Origin: a virus
DNA length: 64,000 bases
Strand: one strand, 5' to 3'
Virus record (IMG/VR): IMGVR_UViG_3300013212_000072
Location: 17,299 to 81,298 of that record
Part shown: one piece after another, positions 15,022-25,136 of the stretch
Layout of the letters: the number at the start of each line of letters is the position of its first letter
Position numbering within the stretch: the stretch's first letter is position 1
Program-made: the position numbers and the translations under genes
The notes under the pieces: model-generated
Seen by the model: the letters and a program-made list of their open reading frames with translations, nothing else
Databases searched by the model: none
Told to the model about the DNA's origin: nothing

Positions 15022-15601
15022 ACATAAACTTTTTTCAAAGGGTGAATACATCAATGTTCTAATAACTAATAATAGATATAGCAATATTGTTTTCCCTGTT
15101 AAAGCAATAATCCACGATATTGAGTTTAACGATAAAATGCCCAGATATCAGATTAGAATTGTTAAATTTTATGATGACATAGACTTTCTTAAAAGATACA
15201 TGTTTGATATGAAATTTGACCGCTCATTTGAGGGTGGACATACCATCTTTAGAATTTCCAGAACAAATATCCCAAGTGTAAAAGAACTTCAGAACTATAT
15301 TGATTCAAAGTGGGAAACCTTCTTAATAGTTGTAGACTCTGTGATGTGCGTTAGAACTTATGATGAACTTAATGAGTTACAGAACAACATCCAAGACTTC
15401 TTAGTTGAAAAGTCTATTAGAGACCTTTATGAACTTACATCTCGGTCAACATATTCAAAGGGTAAATATTATTATGAAAGTCGAGGAGTATTTGAAGCAC
15501 ATATTAAAAAGTTTCTAGACAAAAGAGCCGGAACCCAAAAGGATTATTTTGATAAATTATTGTATAGACCTCTATCTATTGACTACGATAATTTAGAATA
15601 G
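15014..15601 (+). CDS. Hypothetical protein (195 aa)
   Basis: The N-terminal third is beta-rich (HKLFSKGEYINVLITNNRYS) and could be an SH3-like or OB-like fold. The rest is helical with many Tyr and Asp. It ends 43 bases before the first baseplate gene, after an 8-base overlap with its upstream neighbour. A ClpX-like or T4 gp26/gp51-type assembly role is possible but unsupported by motifs. Confidence 0.55.
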   Translation: MIRHKLFSKGEYINVLITNNRYSNIVFPVKAIIHDIEFNDKMPRYQIRIVKFYDDIDFLKRYMFDMKFDRSFEGGHTIFRISRTNIPSVKELQNYIDSKWETFLIVVDSVMCVRTYDELNELQNNIQDFLVEKSIRDLYELTSRSTYSKGKYYYESRGVFEAHIKKFLDKRAGTQKDYFDKLLYRPLSIDYDNLE

Positions 15602-15644
15602 CCAGTTTCTATGATATATACTTAAACAAATATATTTAATAGGA

Positions 15645-17522
15645 ATGGCTGGAGAAAAAGGCTGGTTTGATAAAGCAAAAGAAAAGGTTGGATCTGCGTT
15701 TAAAACTACTAAAGATTCCTCAATAGGAAAGGGTTTTATTAACATTGTTAAAAATGTAACTGGATTTGACCTTGAAAATTTAGATGGAACAAATCCCGAT
15801 GGGGTGCATTCTGGATCTGATAATTTGTATAGAAGACCTGTTGGAGCTAATAAAAAAAATCCAGATCTAACACAGTTACGAGCCGCGGCGCAGGATGCTC
15901 CTTTTGCAATAACAGGTTCGAAAACAGGTTCTAAATACTATACTGAAATTGTTGATTCTGAAATATATACATCAACTTCTCCAACATCAAAAGGCAAACG
16001 GTTTGATGTTGGCAAAAAACCATATTCTCATTTTAATAAATATTCGCTGATTAACTATAGAGGTACTCCGCTAGACATAACGCCAAATGGATTTGAATCT
16101 AATATTGGAGGAAATACGGTTTATCAAAAAATAGATATGCAGACTCTTCAAAATCCAACGGTAACTCAGATTATAGAAAGAACTTCAGCAATTGCTATTG
16201 GAACTGGAAAAGATGCACAAACTGCTGATAATTATGCATACAGATACCAATATTCAGATTTTGCACTAGCAAAATACTACGGCAAAATACCAAACAATAT
16301 GCTTATTACTCTTCGTAGATTTGCATACCCTGCTCCTGACGATATTATAACTCCAAAAGGTTTACATAAAGATGGAAAAACTATGGTAAGCATTCAACAG
16401 CCGGATATTGCGAGAGCAGTAACATGGATTGGTGAAGCACCTGGAAATGCAATTGGAGAAATAATAAAATTTAAAAATGGATTTGGATGGGATGAAGCAG
16501 AATCTCAGGCACAAGAGATAACTTCAAAACAACAAGCCGCTTCAGGATCTTTTGGAAATGCTGTTCAAAGCAATATGATACTGTCTGCAATGGCCAACGC
16601 AGGTGCAGGTAGAGATGCAGTTGCATCAAATATGAATAAACAAAATGCAGGATATGATTCGTTTAAAGAAACATATCCAAATCATGTTTTTGGTCCATTA
16701 AATGTTATTAAAAAAGTATTAATTAGAAAGCAGGGTCTTGAATTTGACCAAACATTTACACTTAAGTTTGAATATGAATTAAGAGCATTTGAAGGAGCAA
16801 ACCCTAAAATTATGATGCTGGACCAACTTGCAAATATTTTGGCATTAACATATAACAATGCTCCTTTTTGGGGAGGATCTGTTAGATATATTAGTGATGG
16901 GGCGGTTGCAAAACCATTAGGTAATCTAGAAAAACTTCGAGAAGGAGATTATCTTGGATTTGCTGGAAGCATTGCTGATGATATGAGTAAAATGTTCACT
17001 GGAGTTGGTGCTGGTGTTGGAGGTGCTGTAGGAGCATTAATGAGAGGCGACTTTAGCGCTGCACTAGGAGCTCTTAAGGATAATAAGTTTTTAAATAATC
17101 TTATTGGAGGTGCTGCAATGGAAATGTTTAATACTCCGCAAGGATCTATGGCAGTTCAGTCATTGCTTACTGGTGACCCCACCGGACAATGGCATGTAAC
17201 TATAGGTAATCCTCTTAATCCAATAATGGTGATTGGAAATTTATGCATGCAAGATTGTGAAATTACATTTTCAGGTGGCATGGGAATTCAAGATTTTCCA
17301 GAACACATGTCTGTTGTTATTACATTAAAACCAGGTCGACCAAGAGATAAAGCTGAAATTGAATCAATGTTTAACTCAGGAAGAGGTCGTTTTTATGTTC
17401 AACCTGATGATACTGCTGATATTAACAAAACAGTGGATGTTAGTGCATATGGAAATAAGGATAGAAAAGGATCTGGTACAGATACATTCATAAACAATTT
17501 TAGAAAATTAAGCAACGGATAA
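15645..17522 (+). CDS. Baseplate/tail structural protein (625 aa)
   Basis: First gene of the tail module; it shares one base with the gp53-like gene that follows. Long stretches are rich in Gly, Asn and Ala. There is an alanine/glycine-rich amphipathic segment near residues 445-475 (GVGAGVGGAVGALMRGDF). The C-terminal region (ITFSGGMGIQDFPEHMSVVI) resembles tail-tube-like beta domains. It may link tube and baseplate hub, as T4 gp48/gp54 do, but I cannot assign it to a named T4 protein. Confidence 0.65.
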   Translation: MAGEKGWFDKAKEKVGSAFKTTKDSSIGKGFINIVKNVTGFDLENLDGTNPDGVHSGSDNLYRRPVGANKKNPDLTQLRAAAQDAPFAITGSKTGSKYYTEIVDSEIYTSTSPTSKGKRFDVGKKPYSHFNKYSLINYRGTPLDITPNGFESNIGGNTVYQKIDMQTLQNPTVTQIIERTSAIAIGTGKDAQTADNYAYRYQYSDFALAKYYGKIPNNMLITLRRFAYPAPDDIITPKGLHKDGKTMVSIQQPDIARAVTWIGEAPGNAIGEIIKFKNGFGWDEAESQAQEITSKQQAASGSFGNAVQSNMILSAMANAGAGRDAVASNMNKQNAGYDSFKETYPNHVFGPLNVIKKVLIRKQGLEFDQTFTLKFEYELRAFEGANPKIMMLDQLANILALTYNNAPFWGGSVRYISDGAVAKPLGNLEKLREGDYLGFAGSIADDMSKMFTGVGAGVGGAVGALMRGDFSAALGALKDNKFLNNLIGGAAMEMFNTPQGSMAVQSLLTGDPTGQWHVTIGNPLNPIMVIGNLCMQDCEITFSGGMGIQDFPEHMSVVITLKPGRPRDKAEIESMFNSGRGRFYVQPDDTADINKTVDVSAYGNKDRKGSGTDTFINNFRKLSNG

Positions 17523-18013
17523 TGGAGTTTTATACACTAAATAGTAAAAAAATAGTAAATGATAAATTTAAGTTTACCAAGCCTACTCTTGTATTTTTAA
17601 ATACAAATGAGACTATTGCAGAGCATACAGTAACTGAGGATCAGGTTGGTAGAATTGATTTAATTTCACTACTATATTATAGAAGTGCAGATTATTGTGA
17701 TTATATATTAAAATGGAATGGAATTTCAAATCCATTCTGTTTAAAACTTGGAGATGTTATTAACATTCCAAATCATAGAAATTCAATTCAAAGTATTACA
17801 GAAATTAAAGTCTTAAATACAACAAATGAGCCTTCAATTAGAGACCAGTTTGTCGATACTAAAAGACTTTCGGTTAAAGATGCTGCACGAATTGAGTATC
17901 TACAAAGAAAAGCTACACAAAAACCAAATGGAGCAAAACAAATTTTACCTCCAAATATCTTAAAAGAAGGAGACACTAATATTAAAATCGGTAACGGTCA
18001 AATTGTAATCTAA
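17522..18013 (+). CDS. 53: Baseplate wedge protein, gp53-like with LysM-type fold
   Basis: Residues about 40-95 show the gp53 pattern: DLISLLYYRSADYCDYILKW followed by NGISNPFCLKLGDVINIP. The latter half reads like a LysM motif, as known for T4 gp53. The length (163 aa) is slightly under T4 gp53 (196 aa). In T4 this protein clamps neighbouring wedges around the hub. It is coupled by 1-base overlaps to genes on both sides. Confidence 0.82.
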   Translation: MEFYTLNSKKIVNDKFKFTKPTLVFLNTNETIAEHTVTEDQVGRIDLISLLYYRSADYCDYILKWNGISNPFCLKLGDVINIPNHRNSIQSITEIKVLNTTNEPSIRDQFVDTKRLSVKDAARIEYLQRKATQKPNGAKQILPPNILKEGDTNIKIGNGQIVI

Positions 18014-19560
18014 TGGCATCAGTTAATAATCATATTCTTACAATAACAGAGCCCGCTATTAAATTAGATACGGTTGCTTTTGAATCATTTGGAGAGGGTG
18101 AACCAAATGTTACACGAGCGAATATTAGTAAAGGTTATCTCTTAATGGTTTCTATTAATGGATATATTTTTACTGATAAAGATATTTTAAGAATGACATT
18201 AAATTGTGGTGGTCCTCTTCCAACAATAAACCTTACTATTTCAGATTCATTAGGTCTATTTAATATCGATACCTTTCCTAGAGATGGAGACGTTATCAAT
18301 TTTAGAATGGGTACTCTTGACAAAACTACGTATAAAGATATTAGAATTGATTTTGATATTACAAGTGCAGATCAACCTCGACAAAACTCAGACGTTAGAG
18401 GAGGAAAGTATAATTTTTCAGGAAGAATTAAAGTGCCTGGACTATATGCAGATGAATGTAAGTCTTATGGAAAAGGAACTTCATTAGACCATATTGAAGC
18501 AATTGCAAATGATTTAAAACTTGGAGTTGCAACAAACATTGATTCAGCCAATGATAAAATGAACCTGATTTTACCATATAGTACTAGATTTGATACATTG
18601 CAAGATTTGGTAAGACACTCATATATTGATGAGGATAGCTTCCAGACATATTGTATTGACCAATACTATTATATAAATTATGTTAACTTAAACACTTTAT
18701 TAGAATCAGAAGAATCTTTTGAAGAGATGATTTACGCATACGATAAAGAATTTAATGATACACCTGGAAGCGGATCAGATGATTCAACTAATCAAAGTAA
18801 AAAAACACTTTTATTAACTAATCATAAAAGAGATATCGGTACAAATTTATTTATTGAAGCTCAATCTCTAATAAATAACGCTGGTAGTAAATTAAAAAAG
18901 AATGGTTACAAAAGAACTCTTCAATTTTTTGAAAATGATTCAGATGAAGGATTAGTAAGTCATGAAATTGAACCCCTTTCCGGTAAAAACATGTCAGATA
19001 TTGAAGAACCTATGAAAGGTAGAAGAGGCGAAGAGCGTTATAAAGGTGAAACTAAAACAAAATATACCGGTAGAAAAAACGCAGATCTAGAAACTTCGCA
19101 TACACATCTAAACTATGAGTATGCTGCAATAAGTAATGCGCAAAACATAGACGAGATTAAAAAAATGTCGTTAGAAGTTTCATTGGCAGCTTTTAATCCT
19201 GCAATACATTTATATCAAAAATTGCCTGTATTGATTTACACAGGACATCAACAAAAGTTAGGAGCTGATAAAGTTATTAAGGATGCTAAAAAAGAAAAAG
19301 GATTTGATACTGTTGTAGATGAAGATGCTTCAATGCTCAATTCTGGAAGTTATGTAGTTGACGAATTTTTATCAGCATTCTATATTGTCGGAGGTATTGA
19401 ATATACTTACAAATCAGGGGATTCTTCTGTTAAACAAAAATTAAGATTGCTAAGAAGAGAATGGCCAAGTAGGATTAATAACCTTAATCCAGAGACTGTT
19501 GCACCAGCACCAACTTCCTCTATTACACCGGATCCTGTTGCAACTCCACCTAAGAATTAA
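18013..19560 (+). CDS. Baseplate hub protein (gp27/gpD-like)
   Basis: The protein (515 aa) begins with a beta-barrel-type region (YLLMVSINGYIFTDKDILRM) and a segment FPRDGDVINFRMGTLDK, as in tail-hub proteins of the gp27/gpD/VgrG family. The section GTSLDHIEAIANDLKLGVAT and later WPSRINNLNPET fit a hub with a second tube-like domain. It lies between gp53-like and gp5-like genes, matching the T4 hub (gp27-gp5) pairing. The C-terminus is Pro/Thr-rich and probably flexible. Confidence 0.72.
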   Translation: MASVNNHILTITEPAIKLDTVAFESFGEGEPNVTRANISKGYLLMVSINGYIFTDKDILRMTLNCGGPLPTINLTISDSLGLFNIDTFPRDGDVINFRMGTLDKTTYKDIRIDFDITSADQPRQNSDVRGGKYNFSGRIKVPGLYADECKSYGKGTSLDHIEAIANDLKLGVATNIDSANDKMNLILPYSTRFDTLQDLVRHSYIDEDSFQTYCIDQYYYINYVNLNTLLESEESFEEMIYAYDKEFNDTPGSGSDDSTNQSKKTLLLTNHKRDIGTNLFIEAQSLINNAGSKLKKNGYKRTLQFFENDSDEGLVSHEIEPLSGKNMSDIEEPMKGRRGEERYKGETKTKYTGRKNADLETSHTHLNYEYAAISNAQNIDEIKKMSLEVSLAAFNPAIHLYQKLPVLIYTGHQQKLGADKVIKDAKKEKGFDTVVDEDASMLNSGSYVVDEFLSAFYIVGGIEYTYKSGDSSVKQKLRLLRREWPSRINNLNPETVAPAPTSSITPDPVATPPKN

Positions 19561-19589
19561 TTCTATTAAATAAAAATAATATATAATAC

Positions 19590-20801
19590 ATGTCAGATTT
19601 TAAAACACCAGTGGATTTTAGAAAGGGTTCCTACAGGACATACCCTTACCAAGATCCAACGTACCTTTCTTTTGCCTTATTATTCGATTTTTATGATATA
19701 GAAAGCTCACCTCTTCTTGCCGGAGGGGCTGAGGCATTTTTACTAGATTTAGCAGGAAGAGAAAGTAAAGATTCTTTTTATTTGGAAAGGCTTAATGACC
19801 TAGAAGCTTTTATAGAAGCATTAAAGCAAATTAATAAAGAATTGCCTTGGTTTTGGCAATCATTAAAAGGACTTGAAAGATTACAGCAATACAATCCTGA
19901 AAATGCGTATATGGGAGGTGATGATGCAAAACTAGAAATTGAAACCTTAGAATCTTTAAATCTTACAATTTCAGGTTTAATGCATTTATATAGAAGAGCA
20001 ATATTTGATGAAAGAAAGTGGAACTATATAATTCCAGCTAACTTAAGAAAGTTTAGAATGTGGGTATATGTTACTGAAGTACGTACAATTGCAATTGTTG
20101 AAGACGTAAAGGTAAATGGTATTCCTAAAAAAATGGATAAAAGTGCCGTAACTGGATTTCCCGGTAATTTTAAACCATCAATCGATACTGAAAATAAAAA
20201 TGCTGGTATTTCTGGGCCAGAAGCCCGTCCTTATTTTATGATAGGATTAAAATATTGCGAGTTTGATTTAGCATCAGGAACTACTGTTTTTGCAGATCTT
20301 AGTAAAAATCCTGAGATGGCAAAAGAGGCACTTAAGATAAAATATGAAAAACTCGAAAAGGTTGAAGCTCGGGTATTAAATGGAATTATTAAAGAAACAT
20401 ACCAAGCGGGTCAATTATCTCCCGCGCCTGACGCGGAAATGTTTTCATCTTCAAAGAAAACTCCTCTTGAATTCGCTAAAGATAAACTTAAAGGTAAACT
20501 TGATAGCGTAGTTTCGAGTGCAAAGGAAGACCTTAAAGCACTTGCAGAAAAAAAGAAAGCAGAAGTCCTACAAAGATTAAAAGATGAAACAATTAATAGA
20601 ATTCCTAAATTTGAAAATGTATTTTCAAATTTTATAAGAAAGGTGGATCAACAAAGCACAACAGCCTTAAATAATGCAACTTCAAAAAGAAGCATAGGAG
20701 CTGCAATTAATGCAAATGTGTATGGTGTAGAACCAGGATCTACAATAGAACAAGGACTTAATAAAGCGGCAATTAATAGTTTAGGTAACGTTTATAAATA
20801 A
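19590..20801 (+). CDS. Baseplate/tail structural protein (403 aa)
   Basis: The N-terminal 240 residues form a compact domain with FRKGSYRTYPYQDPTYLSFA and PANLRKFRMWVYVTEVRTI. The C-terminal 120 residues are Lys- and Ala-rich helix (KEDLKALAEKKKAEVLQRL), probably coiled coil. It sits between the hub and spike genes, so it may be a gp48/gp54-type tube-baseplate connector. A TATATAAT box ends two bases before the ATG, leaving almost no leader. No firm family assignment. Confidence 0.62.
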   Translation: MSDFKTPVDFRKGSYRTYPYQDPTYLSFALLFDFYDIESSPLLAGGAEAFLLDLAGRESKDSFYLERLNDLEAFIEALKQINKELPWFWQSLKGLERLQQYNPENAYMGGDDAKLEIETLESLNLTISGLMHLYRRAIFDERKWNYIIPANLRKFRMWVYVTEVRTIAIVEDVKVNGIPKKMDKSAVTGFPGNFKPSIDTENKNAGISGPEARPYFMIGLKYCEFDLASGTTVFADLSKNPEMAKEALKIKYEKLEKVEARVLNGIIKETYQAGQLSPAPDAEMFSSSKKTPLEFAKDKLKGKLDSVVSSAKEDLKALAEKKKAEVLQRLKDETINRIPKFENVFSNFIRKVDQQSTTALNNATSKRSIGAAINANVYGVEPGSTIEQGLNKAAINSLGNVYK

Positions 20802-21520
20802 TGGCAACAGATACTGAATTAGAAAAAGATAATATTAGGGAGACTCATTGGATAGGTGAAGTTGTTGATAATGCAGATCCAAAGAATTGGGGTAGATGCA
20901 GGGTTAAGGTATTTGGAAAATTTGATAAACTTCCTAACGATGCTATTCCATGGGCAACACCAATGAATAGAGATTTAGTTGGAGCTCACAATACTCCAAA
21001 TGTTGGAACTATCGTTGCTGTCCGTTTTGATAATGGTAATCTCTATCACCCGGAATATTGGTTTCAAATCAATCAAAGTAAAGCTCTTAAAAAGGATGTC
21101 TTAGATAAATCAGGTGCGGCGCATAATGTTGTTTCACTTATATATGATGAAGTAAGAAATATAAGAATCTATCATTCGCCTGAAGATGGATTGGTAATTA
21201 CCCGAGGAACCGGAGCCAAAGAACGTCCATTGATTCAAATTGATGAAAAGGGATTTATTAAAATTTCAACTAAAGACAAGATATTCTTAGACTCTGGAAA
21301 CATATTCTTAAGTAATACTGGAGAGGGAAGTGAGAATGAATCTGAGCCTGCGGTTCGTGGAGTTTCTTTAGAAAAATGGTTAAATAAATTATTGGATGAC
21401 TATAAAGCCCATATCCATCCAACACCGACGGGCCCTTCAGGTCCTCCTTCGCCACCGACTCCTTCGACAGTTTCAAGTCTTAAGAGTTCGCATATAACAT
21501 ATCAGCAAAAGAATAAATAA
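20801..21520 (+). CDS. 5: Baseplate spike protein, gp5/gpV-like
   Basis: Residues about 15-90 are the OB-fold of gp5/gpV spikes (HWIGEVVDNADPKNWGRCRV ... NVGTIVAVRFDNGNLYHPEY). A short beta region follows, then the tip signature AHIHPTPTGPSGPPSPPTPS, where HxH binds a metal ion at the apex of membrane-piercing spikes. There is no lysozyme domain, unlike T4 gp5, so peptidoglycan cutting must be supplied by another protein. At 239 aa it resembles the shorter P2-type spike. Confidence 0.85.
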   Translation: MATDTELEKDNIRETHWIGEVVDNADPKNWGRCRVKVFGKFDKLPNDAIPWATPMNRDLVGAHNTPNVGTIVAVRFDNGNLYHPEYWFQINQSKALKKDVLDKSGAAHNVVSLIYDEVRNIRIYHSPEDGLVITRGTGAKERPLIQIDEKGFIKISTKDKIFLDSGNIFLSNTGEGSENESEPAVRGVSLEKWLNKLLDDYKAHIHPTPTGPSGPPSPPTPSTVSSLKSSHITYQQKNK

Positions 21521-21551
21521 TTGGGATAAATATCCTATAAATTAACACAAT

Positions 21552-23786
21552 ATGCCTGCACAGTGGCCAATATTTATTAATAACGTTTCCAAAAAACTGG
21601 CCAGTAGAACTTCTAAAGGTCCAGATGATATTGGTACGTTTGTTGCTAATGAATATTTTAATGCTGTTAAAACCGCACAAACTCCATTTGGAAATATCCA
21701 TAAATCTGGACAAAAGCCAATACTTGAAGAGGGATTTAAAAAGGCATTCAATATGTTATTCAAATCTCTTGAACCTCAATTAGAAGATAAATTTGGAAAT
21801 CCATTATATGATGACATGTTTGAAAAACTTCCTGGAGTAGATTTAAGCACAAATCCGGATTGTGACTTTGAAGAGTGGACAATAAAGAATAAAGAAACGA
21901 TAACACCATTTGAATTCTATCCTTTATTTCCTACGACATGTATAATTCCAAAACCAATTGTTTCTCCAACTAATCTTTTTGGAGATATTGATATAACTTC
22001 TGAAAATGTAGATAACCAACCGGAACTTCGATATGTAACAATGTCCGTTTTTGGCGGTGATGGAACTTCTCCATACGAATTTACATATTCATTAAATGGA
22101 ATCGTACAACCAACATTGACTTCTGATAGCCAAGGAGTTGTAAAGTTCTTAGCTCCTACGGATCCTGGTAAATATGAGTATATTTTTATTAGTGCAATGG
22201 ATGCATCTAAACTGGCAGAAATTAAAAATATAGATAGAAGTGCTTCAATAGAAATAAAAGAAGACACAAAGGCAGTTGAAATTAAAGTCGATCCACCTGT
22301 AGCTTTTCAACTTGTAAAACCTATGACTGAAGCTCAGCAAGTTGATGAACTTACAAATAGAGTATTATACCAAAATGATGGAACTGAAACATATTTAGAT
22401 TGGGTTGAAAGACTTCCATATCACGGGGATTTTGCTAGAAAAGTAAGTAAACAAGTTTTAGAATTTTTAGATAAAGAAACCAACTCTATAAAAACAGGAA
22501 CTGGAATTAATGGACTTCCACAGACTAACGCAATTAGTCCAATCAATGTTACTAGATACAATTACGAAAGTCAACTCAATTCCGCGACTGAATCTATTAG
22601 AAAGGCAAAAGAAAAATATAATAAATTAGTTGAAAAAGATAATTCATCTAAGGTTAAAGTTGATTCAATTCAGAAAACGCATGCACGCGTTGAAGTGCTC
22701 CGATCTGAAATTTTGCTAGAAAGAATTGAATTAGAGTATAAAAAAAAAAACGATTATAATAATTTTGGCACTAATGTAGTTTCAACATCTACATCCCCTA
22801 GAATTGAAAGTTTAAATGAACAACTTGCAGTAGAATTACAGTTAATTAATATTGATGTTCTTAAAAAAAATATTAACAAGATTAAAGATATTGATTCAAT
22901 TGATTTTATAATGGCTAAGATTAAGATATACCAAAATGAATTAACAGTTGCACAATCAAATTCACGAAGAGATACTAATAAAATAGATACTTTAAATAGA
23001 GAACTAACAGTACAATCTCTTCGTGTAATAAAACTTAAGAATAAAATCAAAAAAGAAGCAGCCACAAATGATAGATTATTTCAAGAAGAATATGATGATA
23101 GACCTGATAGTATACCAAAATTCATAACTTCAAAATTGATATGTATATTTACATATGTTAAAGGAATTGATAATAATCAAAAAAACGCGCCAAGTAAGAA
23201 CCCAATACTTGCGACTAATACTACTAGTTATAATAGTGGTTACGGTAACTTAAATGGAAATACAAAAAATGAAACATTTGGTCAATGGTCTAAGAGAACC
23301 GAACCGGGCCGTATAAATGCAAAATTGACTAGGTATAATCTTGAAAAGGTTAAATATAGAGACCTAAAAATAAGACATATTAATCAAATAGCGGAAGATA
23401 ATAAAAAAGCTGGGAATGCATGCGGCGCCGATGATGCGTATTGCGTAATGTCAAAATGTATACTTGACTATTGGAAATCTACAGCAGCGCAGCCATTTGC
23501 AACATCACCACCTATATTACCGTGTTTAATACCATCTCCTGGAAATTACATTCCAATATATTATGGAGATGAATCAAAATTAGGGGCAGATTTAAGAAGA
23601 GCATGGAATACTGGTAAAAGATTTAAAATTGAACCAACTCTACAGACTGCTACAAAAGCAGTTGCAACTGCAGTTGCGGCATCATGCGCAAAGCATCTCT
23701 TAGATCTGAAATTCATATACAATGGACAAATACCAACACCTAGCGGTCCTGTTCCAATGATTGGTTTTTCACCATTGGCCTTATAA
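21552..23786 (+). CDS. Large virion structural protein with Ig-like and coiled-coil regions
   Basis: This 744-residue protein has an N-terminal alpha/beta part and an Ig-like beta domain near residues 170-225 (VFGGDGTSPYEFTYSLNG). A long coiled coil (about 335-510) carries heptad-like KAKEKYNKLVEKD and LRSEILLERIELEYKKKN. Its C-terminus is compact, Ala- and Cys-containing (ATAVAASCAKHLLDLKFIYN). By position it belongs to the baseplate. No T4 counterpart recognised. Confidence 0.65.
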   Translation: MPAQWPIFINNVSKKLASRTSKGPDDIGTFVANEYFNAVKTAQTPFGNIHKSGQKPILEEGFKKAFNMLFKSLEPQLEDKFGNPLYDDMFEKLPGVDLSTNPDCDFEEWTIKNKETITPFEFYPLFPTTCIIPKPIVSPTNLFGDIDITSENVDNQPELRYVTMSVFGGDGTSPYEFTYSLNGIVQPTLTSDSQGVVKFLAPTDPGKYEYIFISAMDASKLAEIKNIDRSASIEIKEDTKAVEIKVDPPVAFQLVKPMTEAQQVDELTNRVLYQNDGTETYLDWVERLPYHGDFARKVSKQVLEFLDKETNSIKTGTGINGLPQTNAISPINVTRYNYESQLNSATESIRKAKEKYNKLVEKDNSSKVKVDSIQKTHARVEVLRSEILLERIELEYKKKNDYNNFGTNVVSTSTSPRIESLNEQLAVELQLINIDVLKKNINKIKDIDSIDFIMAKIKIYQNELTVAQSNSRRDTNKIDTLNRELTVQSLRVIKLKNKIKKEAATNDRLFQEEYDDRPDSIPKFITSKLICIFTYVKGIDNNQKNAPSKNPILATNTTSYNSGYGNLNGNTKNETFGQWSKRTEPGRINAKLTRYNLEKVKYRDLKIRHINQIAEDNKKAGNACGADDAYCVMSKCILDYWKSTAAQPFATSPPILPCLIPSPGNYIPIYYGDESKLGADLRRAWNTGKRFKIEPTLQTATKAVATAVAASCAKHLLDLKFIYNGQIPTPSGPVPMIGFSPLAL

Positions 23787-23792
23787 AACAAA

Positions 23793-23800
23793 TATATAAT
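23793..23800 (+). promoter_or_regulatory. TATATAAT box before the S1-like gene
   Basis: The octamer found in front of many genes here lies 26 bases upstream of the ATG at 23826, in a 39-base gap. It is one of the better-spaced examples of the putative phage promoter. Confidence 0.45.
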
Positions 23801-23825
23801 TTATTAACCTTTAAAAATAAAAACA

Positions 23826-25040
23826 ATGTCACAAGACGTTTTAACTAAACAAACAGAGAATCAACTAAACGATATCTCTAACTTTGATTGGGATTTGTAT
23901 TCTGCAGATTGCCCATCTACTCTTAGAAAGATAAACCACCATGTAAAAGCTCCAGAAGGTGTTAAGGTGTATTCAAGAGAACCTTATGCCCAAGAACTTC
24001 TTAATTTAATGGAAAGTCACTGGAGTGAAAATACACAAACTCATATTATACATGCTGGAGAAACCCACACTGGTAAAGTGTACGCAGTAGATATGGAATG
24101 GGCATCTATCGATATTGGATATCGAGAAATGGTGTATGTTCAATTGTCAAAAGAATCTGCAATCTCAAGATCAAAATTAATTCCTGGAACTGAAATATCT
24201 GTTGAAATTACGGCAGAAAAAAGTAAAAGTACCAGAGGATTTGTATTAGGTTCCGTTGAAGCTGGTATTAAAGCTGCTACATTAAGAGAAATTTTAGCAT
24301 CTGCTGAAACTGGAAATACTGCCTATATGGGAACTGTAACAAGTATGATTCCAGGTGGAGGTTACTTTGTTAATGTGCAAGGAGTCGATTGTTTCATGCC
24401 GGGATCCCTAGCAGGTATTAATAAACTTGCAGATTTTGGTTCTGTCATTAACACACAAATGTATGTAGTACCGATGAGTTACTCTCCTGAGAAAGGAACA
24501 GTAATTGTATCTCATAGAAAATATCTTCAAGCACTTATTCCAAATGCGATTGAAGACCTTAGAAATAATCCTGGAGAAACTAAAGAAGGTAACGTAACAG
24601 GTTCTACAAAATACGGAGTATTTGTTGAATTTGATAATTGTTTAACTGGAATGATTCATGCAAATGATTTAAACCCTGAAATGGCAAGAAAACATAAGGC
24701 TAGAGAAATTAATCCAGGTGATGTTATTGATTTTAAGATTAAAGAAATAATCAACAATGATAAAATAACATTGACTCAATTAGAGCATGTTGAAATTAAC
24801 GACCCATGGTCTGATGTTGCTACTAAGTATAAAAGCTTTCCAGTTGAAGTTAAAGGTACAATAAAATCTGTTAAAGATTATGGAGTATTTGTAGATGTTG
24901 GAGATGGAATTGTTGGATTACTTCACGTATCCGAACTTCCTGATAATGTTAAGGTTGATTCGCTTACAAAGAACGATAATATTACCGTTCAAATAACAAG
25001 AATGGACGTAGCTACTAGAAAAGTTTTCTTGAAACTATAA
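23826..25040 (+). CDS. Ribosomal protein S1-like RNA-binding protein with four S1 domains
   Basis: Four S1 (OB-fold) repeats can be counted in 404 residues. They start near 80 (THTGKVYAVDMEWASIDIGY), 160 (AYMGTVTSMIPGGGYFVNVQ), 250 (EGNVTGSTKYGVFVEFDN) and 330 (VKGTIKSVKDYGVFVDVGDG). Cellular bS1 has six; the ribosome-docking first repeats seem to be replaced by an unrelated 75-residue N-terminus. S1 unwinds and holds mRNA at the 30S subunit. It has its own promoter box and terminator inside the baseplate module. It may steer translation toward phage mRNA or bind phage RNA in another role. Confidence 0.88.
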   Translation: MSQDVLTKQTENQLNDISNFDWDLYSADCPSTLRKINHHVKAPEGVKVYSREPYAQELLNLMESHWSENTQTHIIHAGETHTGKVYAVDMEWASIDIGYREMVYVQLSKESAISRSKLIPGTEISVEITAEKSKSTRGFVLGSVEAGIKAATLREILASAETGNTAYMGTVTSMIPGGGYFVNVQGVDCFMPGSLAGINKLADFGSVINTQMYVVPMSYSPEKGTVIVSHRKYLQALIPNAIEDLRNNPGETKEGNVTGSTKYGVFVEFDNCLTGMIHANDLNPEMARKHKAREINPGDVIDFKIKEIINNDKITLTQLEHVEINDPWSDVATKYKSFPVEVKGTIKSVKDYGVFVDVGDGIVGLLHVSELPDNVKVDSLTKNDNITVQITRMDVATRKVFLKL

Positions 25041-25068
25041 TTGTTAATAACTTTAACATAAAATTAAC

Positions 25069-25097
25069 AACCCAGATTTTAGGATCTGGGTTTTTTT
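25069..25097 (+). terminator. Intrinsic terminator of the S1-like gene
   Basis: Arms AACCCAGAT (25069-25077) and ATCTGGGTT (25084-25092) with a T run. It is nearly identical to 8763-8791, including flanking AACATAA and AATTAACA-type sequence. Confidence 0.92.
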
Positions 25098-25124
25098 GTT
25101 TATATTTACATTATAATTAAAACA
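25097..25124 (+). promoter_or_regulatory. Host-like promoter, copy 3 of 3
   Basis: Core TTTATATTTACAT followed by AATTAAAAC, immediately after the terminator. A second box, GATATATAAA (25125-25134), lies between it and the ATG at 25137, so this gene may have both promoter classes. Confidence 0.55.
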
Positions 25125-25136
25125 GATATATAAAAC

